This document shows, one piece after another, positions 12,601 to 24,600 of a stretch of 64,000 bases of DNA. Both the position numbers and the translations under genes were made by a program. The stretch's first letter is position 1, and every line of letters starts with the position of its first letter. The notes under the pieces were generated by a model, which made no database searches, was not told the DNA's origin, and worked only from the letters and a program-made list of their open reading frames with translations. Source of the DNA: Hyparrhenia diplandra. Taxonomy: Eukaryota > Streptophyta > Magnoliopsida > Poales > Poaceae. The stretch spans positions 62,001-126,000 of the forward strand of contig JADLZK010004668.1 of NCBI GenBank assembly GCA_015847255.1, in the 5' to 3' direction.

Positions 12601-15600
12601 AACACTTTTCTTTCCTCCTTTGTATAGATACATTCTCTTAATTTTCTGGCTGCCAAGTTGCTCTCTCAGCCTCTTGGTTGGTTTCTTATTGTGCTTGTTC
12701 CTATGTACAGTCCTCTCCTTTCTTTTTAATTTTTATTTCTATAAAATCTCACAGTGGGGGCTATGCCCTGCTGTATTTTATGCTCAAAAAAAAAAAAAAA
12801 AACTGACACCATATGCTTTTTTCTGCAGTGCACGCTTTAAATAAGCTTCCATATTCTAAGCTAGACTCTAAAACCATTGGGATCACGGATGGAGTTGTTT
12901 TTGTAACTTATAGCAGCTTGATAGCATCCTCTGAGAGCCGTTCCCGATTGCAGCAGTTGGTACAATGGTGCGGATCTGAGTTTGATGGTCTTCTGGTGTT
13001 TGATGAGGTAAACAAGACTCAGGCTTGAATTGCAAGTCACGTACAAAAGGAATAAGATGTGATTGAATGAATTTGGCATCTCCTAGAAAACATCCATTTG
13101 TTTATGCAAACATGATGGCATTAATTAATGTGCTGAAATGATCTCTCTTGCAGTGTCACAAGGCCAAAATTTGATTCCTGAGGCAGGGAACCAGCCCACC
13201 CGCACTGGTAAAGCTGTTCTTGAGATTCAGGTGCATGTAGATTCTTGCTTGGTGATGTTTCCTTGTTCTGTTCTTGTTATCAACATAGAGCATGCTCTGC
13301 TGGTGTTGTCCAATTTAACGCAAGCTGTGTGGCTTTTAAAAAGCAAACATTTTGTATACTTCCTGCTAAAATATATGTTTAAAACTATATATCCAAATTG
13401 TCCTGCCATTCGAGCATAAACCTTGTAAAAATTCTTGCAAGGCAGGTTATTTGGATGAAGGAATTTTTGCCACCATAGCTTACTATGGTAGTTGCTGTGA
13501 CTTTTGGAATTTCATTTAACAATATTGAAGCTTATGTCATTATACCCCTTTCTTAGGGTGGTTGTATTAATTCTCAGTTTTGCTGATTATTTTTTTTTTT
13601 GTGACAATTTACTTTTCTGATGAGGTGTTGATAAAAACTAATGGTACTAAACTTCACAGGATCTGTTACCTCAAGCACGTGTTGTTTATTGTTCAGCGAC
13701 TGGTGCATCTGAGCCTCGAAATTTAGGTTATATGGTTCGTCTTGGTCTATGGGGAGATGGGACATCGTTTGAGAATTTCCACCATTTTCTAGGTTAACGT
13801 TGATTCCTCTTTTTTTTTTTTTTCTTTGCGTGCCTTGTGTGAATTCACATACAAATGATTATTTGATCAATTTATCCTAACAGCAATTACAATACTGCGT
13901 TCCCATCTCTCAGTGGTGAGGCTTCTACCATAATTACAGACAAAGTATATCTAAGGCTGTAGGTGTAAGTTTACTTGTAGTTGTCCACAGTCCATATGAA
14001 AAGCAAGATTTGCAATTCTTGTACATTTTGTTGTGCAATAGAAGGCTTGGAAGCAAGCAATAGAAGGCTTGGAAGCAATCAGATAGAGAATCTAGTATTA
14101 TCAGATATCTTTGGTGTTAATTAGCTTTTAAAGATGGATTCTTCCCAAAGTAAATGGAAATGAACTGGTGCTTTATCTGCACTTTTCTTTACTTGAATGA
14201 AAGGACAACACTATCTACTTTTATTGTTCATTAGATTGTTCCACAAAAGCTTATAGCTTACTACGTATTAGTGTAAGGCAAATACCCCTTTGTCTTAACA
14301 ATATTGGACCTCTCAGTTTTAGGCACATATATTATATTCACTATAGTTAGCATTGTATCCTGTACTACTATGTTATCAAATTAACTTGTGAAAAGAAATG
14401 ATGTGCTCATGCTTTGTTGGATAAATTTTCAGGTGCTCTTGAGAAAGGAGGTGTGGGTGCTCTTGAACTTGTTGCTATGGACATGAAAGCAAGGTTAGTA
14501 TTTGTGGAACTTCTGAATTACCAAGTTCTGCCCAATATGTGCACAACTGCACTGCACACTAATTGATATAGACAGCACATATGCTTTGATGACATATATC
14601 TAATGTTCCATGTATACATAGGCCACAGAGCTATCCTGTTGCTAAATTCCAAATTCAGTGCTTTTGTGCGTCAATGTTCATTAATACTGCTTTTTGTATA
14701 TCTTTCCTAGGGGAATGTATGTTTGTCGTACTCTAAGTTATAAGGGTGCCAACTTTGATGTTCTGGAATCACTTCTGGAGGAAAGAATGATGGTAAATTG
14801 ATATACTGTTTTTTTTCCTTTTTATTTTGGTGATAATATTGTTTTCTCTTTGAAACATTTTGTTAGAATATTATTTTTGTTAGTATGATTGCTCATCGAT
14901 GTAAAGTAGCATTCTTTTAAATTTAACTTTGTCTAGTACCTTTCTTAACCTGTAGTTCCAATCTCATGTTGCAGAATATGTATACGAAGGCAGCTGGACT
15001 TTGGGTTGAACTGCGTGTTGAACTCCTATCAGCCATTGAATATTATGCAGAAGATAAAGTCAATTCAGCTCAAATATGGCGGCTATACTGGGCCAGTCAT
15101 CAGGTGGTTCCTTTTCATTTTATGCAACTGAAAACATACTAATCAATAAGGGAGTTCATAGTTTCTCCAAAAGTGTTTTTTTTTCCTCAAACATGTATGG
15201 GATCTGCAAGTATATGAAGAGAAAATAGTTTGATACATGGAACAACACATATTTTTGGTAGTTACATTCTCATTCATTACAAATTGAATAACAACCTGAA
15301 AGGCATATAACTGTTTGATGTTCTCAACTCAGATATGGGATCAAAGAGAATTCTGATGCATTATTCTTAATATATAAACACAGCTCTCATGCATGTTCAA
15401 GAAAAAAGAATTTTGATGCATTGGCTGTGAAGTCTGGAAGATCATGTGCTTCGTATACTCTTAACTGTACCTTATGTTTCAGCAATTTAATAACAGTACA
15501 TTATGTTTATTCTTTTTTCGCAGCGTTTCTTTAGGCATATGTGTATGTCTGCAAAGGTACCTGCTGTTGTGAGATTGGCAAAAGAAGCCTTTAGAAGAAA

Positions 15601-18600
15601 AAAATGTGTTGTGATTGGTCTCCAGAGCACTGGAGAAGCTCGAACAGAGGAAGCTGTTGCTAAATATGTGCGCTTGTTATCTAAGACTAATAATTATCTT
15701 CTTCCCACCTTGTGTATTTCTATGGTTAGGCGGCTAGGCAGGTAAACTGATGTTACAAAATTTTGTTTCTTAATTCGAATGTATGTTGCAGGGCATTGAA
15801 TTGGAAGATTTCATTTCTGGTCCTAGAGAGCTTCTTCTTAAGCTGGTAGAGGATTATTATCCTTTGCCTCCAAAGCCTGATTGTTTTGAGCAAGGTTTGC
15901 ATTGGCATAAACTTTATAGATATAGTCATGTAACATGACACTAATGCTCGGCTTGAATCTGTAGAGCTTTTTTTCTCAAACAATGCATGAGAGCTGCATG
16001 TCATTTCATTAAGAAGAGAGAGAAAATGAAAACAAAGGACAGGCAGAGGTTGCTTCCCCATGTAATCAATTACAGGACTCATAGCTGCATGTCACTATGA
16101 AAAAAGATAACCCCACGCCCCACCCCCACCCCCCCACCCCAAAAAAAAAAAAAAAAAAAAAAAAAGACTTAAGCTGTCGCAGAACCTTAGCTCCAGACCC
16201 GACACCATAACAAACACTCTTCAGAAACTTAAATCTGTAGTTTTGTGAAAAGTTTGCCAAAGTATCTGTAGTTTTGCAAGATTCTCCCTTTTTCATTTCT
16301 TCCAAAATAAGCTAAATTTATACATAGAAAATTATTGTTGTATTGTTATTAGTAACTACTTAATTCTTTGCTGTGTGTTTACATGTTGGTTATGTGCTCA
16401 AACCATGGTGGGTTTCGTGTTTGTTAGTTTGTACCCAAATAATGTATTACATTACACTAGATAAATGACTAATGAACTTTGGCTTTTGGTTTTGCCGCAT
16501 AAAAGTGGATGGCTGTTTTTATCTGTCATGCCATCTTCTGTTGTGCTGATATAAGATCACACACCTTGTAGCACATCGTATTTATCATCTCCTAGTCTAG
16601 TACATATGTACAATAAGTCAACCCCACCAATTGTTACATTATGCTTTGTAATCTACTACTTTCCCGCTGTTGGATCAGCACTACAGGGTTCCCTACATTG
16701 GTTTTATAGCTCTCCCGCAATATCGCAGACATTATTTTCGGGAAAAAATCAGAACTTGTAGTTTCTGATCTAAGCTTCAATGTCTTGGATGCTGTCAAAT
16801 GCTGTAACCTTCACAAAAAATTCCTGTTTGAAAATTTAACCATCTGTACTGCAGAAAATGAGTTTTGGCACTCTGTTAATATTTGTAGTATATGCAGTCC
16901 TGCTTGCTTACTTTATTTACATATGCTGTTGCAGGTGAAGAAAATGTCCAGGAGTTTCAGCACAAGCGGCATTATGGATCTGATATGTCCTTGAAAGGGC
17001 GAGTTAGTAAACATGGAAAAAGGGAAGATGTGAGTGAAGATGGAGGTGATGAGTATCCTCCACGTAAGTTTTTTTACAAAGTTGTTAATAGTGATTGCTC
17101 AATATGGTACTGCAGTGGCAAAAGTATTTCTATTTTTTTATATAGTTACCACTTGGAAGCATCTTTGTAGGAGAGCAAAGTATTTTTGAAGCTGATGAAT
17201 ATTCCTTTGTCCTCCTAGATTCCATAGAGTAGCACTGTAGCACAACCACAAACCTGCCATTAATGGATGTGCTTAACCACTTAAATTTTTTCATACTATG
17301 GTGTAAACTACATAGCATGTGATCCATTGTTCATCTACCGAGGTTGCTTATTCTCTCATCTCAAGGAGTAGTCATTGGCCAATTCTTACCCCCCTCTTCC
17401 TGATACAGATAATCGTATTATCTGTTCCAATGGTATTTGCCTGTAGTTAAGAAATTACAGCCCATGGAACCTGGTTTGATCATTACATACAATTGCATCT
17501 ATTTACGTAGTCTGGACATGCTTTATTACGTAAACATTTACTCCGTTTATTTTTACAGGAACAAAATATATTAGGATTTAAAAAGGTCAAATTGATAGAT
17601 ATTGACTAATATCTAGTCAGATTATGTGTACGCTTAGTGAATGAAAGTTATATCAATAGATTCAGTTAAGAAATCTTTTAATACGACTTCGATTTGTAGC
17701 AATTGGAAAGAGAAATTGATGATCAAATTACACAATTTAAAGTCTTGTCCAAATCCTTAGATACATTTTAAAAGGAAAAAAAAAAGAATGAGTACATAAT
17801 TGTGATGAAATGTCATGGAAATGGCAAAGCATCCAAATGTTTTCACAGGCCTCTGTACTTACGAGTAATATCTTATAATACTGTGCTGTTGAAAGCTGAA
17901 ACAGTTGATTGCTATTGTTGCATGGACAGCTTGAATAATGATAAGTATGTATTTCCTAAAATTATCTTGATTTACTTATTTATCTATTCTATAAATGTCG
18001 CAGAAGAGTCAGATCATGAATCAACAGAATCTGATGAGGACTTCTATATGTGTCAGATTTGCAACACTGAGGAGGTGACCTTTTATCTTTCAATAAGCAC
18101 TGCAAATTTTAGCCTACTTGTGATGTACTTGGTCCCAACATTTTTACCTACCATGGTGATCTTTCTATTATCAGACCAGAAATTAAAAACTGTTTTTGGG
18201 GAAAAAATTATCCCTTCACATGTGAGTCTCAGTTTATTGGCAATCTCCAATTTTTTTTCTCGAAAAACGCAGGGAGAACTGCGCTTCATTATATTATCAA
18301 GATAATAAAAAGGGGGTAAGAACCCAGACAACACAACACACACAACACACTCTACAACAGCACCTGTGCCAGAGTTGTTGGAATATAAGTGAATTGCCCA
18401 CCTCTCCCCATCAGCTTAAGCTTTTGGGTTGAACTGGTTGGTGCATGCAACTCAATATGTATCGGAGCAGGAAGTGAGTATACCGTCGTTGGAGTTCATG
18501 TGGGCGGTGGCGCGGTGTCCATGACCCAAGGTGCGCCGCCTTGGTTCATGGACATCTGGTTCAAGGCTGCAACCAGGGCAGAGGGAAACCCACTGCTGCT

Positions 18601-21600
18601 GTTGGGGGGGCGCCGGCGTGGAGTACTGCAGGGGCGCGAAGGAGGTATGCGCCTAGGGTGCCTGGCCGAGCAAGCTAGGGCTACCAAGGGGACGCCAACC
18701 AGGCGCTGCCCAGCCTGAAAGCCGCCTGGACTGAAGCAAAACCAGGGACCAGCAGGCTGGACAGGCTGCTGCCGCTGACCACCGGCGGGTGGCTGTTGCT
18801 GTTGCTGGCCACGGCGGCCACCTCGGCGGTTGTTGCGGCCACCACCAGTGCCGCCCCCCCTGAACCTGTGTTACCCGAAAGTGCTGCTGAGGAGGGGCCG
18901 CGGGAGAACCAGCAGGTGGAGGGGCGTCAGCCTGCATTGGTGCAGGCAGACGAAGATGAGGTGCCGGCAAGAAGAGCAGTGCCAGTCTGCACCTTAGATT
19001 CGTTGGCGGCGAAGCTCCTTGAGGACGAGTATGTTGCGAGCAGCAGCAAAGGATGGCAGCACGTGCTTGTTGGTGATGTCGCCGGGCGGTGCTGGAGTAG
19101 CGGGGGGTTGAGACCACGCAGGAGGTTCAACACGAGCTGGGAGTCGAGGATGGTGTGGCCGGCGTCGCGGGAGAGAATCGTCAGTCTGCTTCATGAGCTG
19201 ACAGTACTGGTCGATGGAGAGGTCGCCCTGAGTCATCGAGTGGAACTGTTCCGATAGGAAAACAGCACGCGGCACCTTGTTGGCTTGGAGCAGGGCATTG
19301 ATTGCATCCCAGAGATCGTGAGCGGTCTGGTCGGGAGCCATGGCGAGGTCGAGGACGTCGGCGGCGGCAGAGCCGTAGATCCATCCACGAACGGTGCAGT
19401 CCGCAGCATCCCACTGTGCATCAGTGGGGGCAGGCTCCAGAGTACCGTCGATGTGGCTGTGGAGGAAGAATTTGCCGCAGAGCGTGATGAAGAAGGAAGC
19501 CACTTGTTGTAGTTGGGATGAGCCAACTCCAACGTGATGGGAACATGGTGCTTCACGTTGACAGCAACATAGGGAGGGGTGACGATGGGGGCACTGACAC
19601 CAGAACCGACGGAGGTGGAGTCGTCAGATCCCATAGTGCCGGAGGAAGTTGCAGAGGAAGTCATGGCGCTACGACACCTAGATGGAGCACCGGGGAAGGT
19701 GAGCGGCGGCGGCTGGAAGGGAGCGGCGGCGCTGAGGGGCACGGCGGTGCCCTAGGATGAGGGCTCAGCGGCTGGGAAAGGCGGGCGGCCAGGGGAGGCG
19801 GCGGCCTAGGTTTAGGCAGCAGAAGGGTGGGAGACAGGTAGGGATAGGCCAGGTCTGCTGATACCATATAGAGGGAGTGTTGGAATATAAGTGAATTGAG
19901 CACCTCTCCCCATCGCTTAAGCTTTTGGGTTGAAGTTGAACCGGTTGGTGTATGCAACTTAATATGGTATCAAAGCCAGAGGTCTCGAGTTCGAATCCTG
20001 GTTAGCGCAATTAAATAAAATAATTATTGCTCGCTCTTATTCCACGTCTGAGGCCTGAGGGAGCCTCCACGTGAGGGGGAGTGTTGGAATATAAGTGAAT
20101 TGCCCACCTCTCCCCATCAGCTTAAGCTTTTGGGTTGAACTGGTTGGTGCATGCAACTCAATAAGAGTAAACATGACCAAAACAGACAGGGTGCTAACCA
20201 ACCGGAGCGAGGGCAATCTCCAAATCTAACTGAACTTTTAAACGTTAGCCAAGCACCAATTGTTTAATAAATTAGTGCTACTGGGAAACTGTTCAATGTA
20301 GCCACTGCTTCAAGTCCTGTTGCACTGTACAAAAAGGCAGCATTGCTTTGTAATAGCATACAACACTGAGCTCTTGGAATTTGATGATTACACCTGCTTA
20401 TTTTTTTTAGTTTGTCTAACCCTTTAATTTGCATGTCATTTCAGGAGAAAAACTTGTTGCTTTATTGCTCTATTTGTGCTTTATGGGTTCACCCTAGTTG
20501 CCTCACTCCACCTTGGACTGAAGTTATGACTGATGATTGGTCGTGTTATGGTTGTAAGGAGAAAGTAGAAAGCTACTTAAAAGAAAGAGATGCTTACTTG
20601 ACTGAACTCTCAAAGAGGTGCCTGTTTGTGAATCAATAAGCATTCACTATTTTGACATGCTCATATGACCCATTTTCTAAACTTAATGAAAAATTGTTGT
20701 CAGGTATGATGCTGCATTGAACAGAAAGTCAAAGATTCTCGACATAATCCGCTCCTTGGATTTACCTAGTAATCCTTTAGATGATATCATCGATCAGGTC
20801 ATCATACCCTCATGGCTTCATAAATTTTGCATTGAACATTGACCAACAGCTCGTATTCATAACCTCACACTAGAGGATGATGCGAACCCAAATCTCTTAA
20901 GACATGGAAAAATAGAATGAGCTATTAATCGTTGAAATCTTATAGATTAGACTTTAGAGGAACATATGGGTAAATATTTTAGGTATTTTAGAGGGATCAG
21001 GGACTTCTGAATTCTGATGTGTTATGTAAAATATCCAAAATCGATCCAGCTAGTCCTATTTGTGAACTGGAAATATAGAATGAGCTATTAATAGCAGAAC
21101 TGCATATGTAGCTTAATGGAATATAACTAAACCTTGCACCCCTGTAGTGTCCTCTTGCTACTGTTTAGGACTGTTCAGCTATGTTTAGTAATGGAATTAA
21201 ATTGAATTCTTCAATATGTGTTGAAGAGACCAACAACATATGCATGTGTCCTCTTTGTGCATTAAAAACAATCACGCCGGTGCACTAGCCTCGATCTCTC
21301 CGTTGCCCCCCTTGGTCTATGGACCCGTTCCCATGTCACCCTTGTATTGGTAAATAATAAATATTAAATATTTTGGGTGCTTAGTAAGGTGCCAGTGGCT
21401 TTTAATGTATGAATAAGACATCCAGGGTTGATCATGTCCTATTTTTTTAACATCATTAGTCTATCATATGCTTTGAGTTAGCAGAGTGAAATGTTTGTCA
21501 AAAAGAATTTAGCTGATTATTTGGTCAGGAACAATACCTCCAGAAATTTTATTTGTTTTTGTATTTGTAGCTTGGTGGTCCTAACAATGTTGCAGAAATA

Positions 21601-24600
21601 ACTGGACGACGTGGTATGCTGATAAGAGCATCAGATGGAAAAGGAGTTATTTACCAGGCGCGAACACGTGAGTGAACTTTCATGTAATGTTATCTTCTTT
21701 GATTGAGTAATTCCCATTCAAATATATGCCCTTTCTAGGAAAGAAGTTGCACTGGACATGACCAATATGCATGAAAAGCAGCAGTTCATGGATGGAGAAA
21801 AGAATGTTGCCATAATATCGGAAGCAGGATCAGCTGGTGTTTTCTCTACATGCTGATCGAAGAGCAAAAAATCAGGTCTATTTTCCTCCTCACCATACAT
21901 TTTCAAGACGGTTGTCTGTAGGAATGTGGGCCTTATCCTGCTTAACTGCACATGCCAGAGGAGAAGAGTGCACTATAACACTAGAGCTTCCTTGGAGTGC
22001 AGACCGTGCAATTCAGCAGTTTGGGAGAACTCATCGTTCTAATCAAACTTCTGCACCTGAATATAGGTATTATATGACCACATTTTTTTTTCAATTTTCT
22101 CATACTGTGTTTGTTATTTTACTTGTAGATATGTGAGTGCATGAGTTCGTGGTAGTGTGCAGGTTCTTGTATGGGTTATTTTAACCTTTGTCCTTGTTAA
22201 TATAAATATACACAACTATCCTGCATATTTGAGAGAAAAAATGCAGTTTTTGTTTGTTCATGGAAGTATTCTGATTCTCATGTAGCACAAGAACAATCAT
22301 TAATTATTATTAGCTTATGCTTAGTGATAGAAGAGAAATGATTATTTTTTTTAAGTTACATATATCTGAAATTCTGACTCAGAAATTTATAATTCATGAA
22401 ACACCAATCCAGGCTTCTTTTTCACAAACTTGGGTGGTGAAAAGCGATTTGCATCAATCGTGGCAAAGCGACTGGAGTCTCTTGGAGCTTTAACTAAAGG
22501 AGATCGAAGGTTCTTTCTCATGTTTACTGCTATCAGTTAGCTCTGTTCTGTGATTTGTGTAACCTTGAACGTCTTTTTACATTGTGTGGTCCAACTTTTG
22601 TAGAGCTGGACCATCACTTAGCGCCTTTTAACTATGACAGTAATTATGGAAAGAAAGCCCTGACAATGATGTACAGAGGAATACTGGAACAGGTTAGTAG
22701 TTAATATTGATTTTCACTTTAGAAGGAAGGCAGGGTCATTTCAAATACATGCATTGTTCTAAAGCATTTTATTTCAAGGTTACCAGGATGCCTTTCCTGT
22801 TATGCCTTTTGGATGCTCTGAGAATCAAACTACCCTTGAAGAGTTCATCACTAAAGCAAAAGCTGCTTTAGTGTCAGTTGGAATTATCAGGGATCCTATA
22901 ATGTGTAAGTTTGTTTCACAAACTTATTATTGTCTCAAAATTAGAAATATGAACTTTAGACAGTTTTATTTTGATTGTTTTGCTTCTAAATATCGTATTT
23001 TACCATTCACAATGTTAGTGTATATGTGTAAAGGCCCATGAGGCTAGGCCCATGAGGCCCATGTACAGCAACTATATTGCCCACCCTTCTAGGGTTTGGA
23101 GGAATAGAGACAATCACTCTCTCTCTAACATGGTTGTCATACCCATTTTTAAAGAACCAAAAATGAGTATAGAATACATATGTGCCCGAGAGATCAATCT
23201 CACATATGCATGACAAATCAATCAAGTATCAAATCTGAGACTTTATACAAACCAAATAGTATCTGAATTCAATAATAATATCAAAGTTTCTAGCACAAAC
23301 GAAAGACTGATAAAACACTCCATGGTAGCTCCAACTCCACAGGGATAGCCAACTGGTGAACCACAAGCCTAGTAGTACTCATCACGGTAGTTATCATCGT
23401 AGTCATCACACCCACCTTGATCTGTTTAATGTGATATAGCAAGGGTGAGTCCATGTCGAACTCCGCAAGCATAGCCAGGGGTTATGAAGGCTCAAAAGTC
23501 GACACGCCTTAACCTGCGGTTGCTTTTAGAGTTGGTCAAGTTTTAAGCTTAAGCAAAGTAAAGGAATCCCAAACCATTATTCACACTTGTGGACGAGATA
23601 TCATCATCAAATTAATACCAACAACATGGCATGCACACAATTCTATCCATTAGTGTTCCAAGGCCGTTCATGATGAACACTACCGACATGTCGATTTAGT
23701 TAACTCTTGCAGAGGTGTACACTTTACCTATGGGTCATGGTTTTCGGGGCCAAAGAAAACCACATAAAGCCTTTCAAAGGGGTTATCTAAACATGTCGGA
23801 TAGCGATAGGGTTACGACCCATTCTCGCCGATTCCCAAGAACCACCGGCAGCACAAGTAAACACTATCCCCCGAGCGACTAGAGCGAGCCACATAGCCCC
23901 CACGGTTGTACAGATATCCCGGATCCCCACGAATGGATTAAGTCCTTATGGAGAGCTAAGAGCTTCACCACCAAAGAACCTCTAAGCTCTTTCGCCCTAT
24001 GTACCATGGCATCATCAACTACTCCAAATTAAAGTCATGCAACAAAGTAAAGTTTAGTTGGTTGAGCGCTAGCAATTACTACCCAATGCATAAACCCATA
24101 GGTGTCAAGGAACAAGTATTCAAGACTAGGATAATCCTTAATGGCAAACAAGGAGGACACATGCATCATGAATTATTAATTAAGGTGAATAGGACATCAA
24201 GGATGATCCCAAGCTATACTTGCCTTGATTGAAGCTTGAGAGCCTGCTGATCCTCTTCCCAAGAATAACTGACCACTCCCGAACTGATCACCGTCTACTC
24301 AATCGATCACGCAAAGAACATACAAGCGATCATGCAATCAAACACGAAGCAAACATAGGCCAAGTAAGAATAACAGTACATCAAACAGTAAGAAAACAGT
24401 AAGAAAAGCTCATAAAATTAATCTACTCGCCGCTACGATCACATCGATATAAAGATCACAAAATTGAGCTAGAACGGCGGTTATGAATTTTACAAGCTTT
24501 CTAGTAATAAAATAATTAACTAGTAATTAACCGAAAATTAAAAGTTCACAAACCTGACTAAAAGTGATACTAACATGTAGATTACTTAAATTACGATTCT

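Larger units (their letters stand above)
18376..20163 (+). mobile_element. Chimeric short-LTR retroelement (TRIM/SMART-like) with antisense gag cargo
   Basis: Bounded by two 82-bp LTRs (18376-18457 and 20082-20163) that are identical by eye, and flanked by the 5-bp duplication AGAGT (18371-18375 and 20164-20168). Inside lies a third, diverged LTR copy (19878-19964) followed by a primer-site-like tggtatcaaagcc and a purine tract tgaggggga before the last LTR. Between the first and middle LTR is a copia gag gene in antisense. It has no polymerase and must have been mobilised in trans. It sits in an intron of the FGT1-like gene, in the same orientation if the LTRs are read TGTTGG...AATA. Confidence 0.8.
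18004..20617 (+). other. FGT1 exons 15-16: PHD finger split by a large intron
   Basis: Exon 15 encodes FYMCQIC and exon 16 supplies the rest: LLYCSICALWVHPSC then WSCYGC. Together they give the Cys4-His-Cys3 pattern of a PHD finger, which reads histone tails in related proteins. The 2.37 kb intron between them contains an antisense LINE tail and a chimeric short-LTR element. Confidence 0.8.

Noticed and set aside
19965..20010. A tRNA gene
   Set aside because: Only the T-arm-like part is present; no acceptor stem or anticodon arm can be folded, and the context is an LTR primer site.
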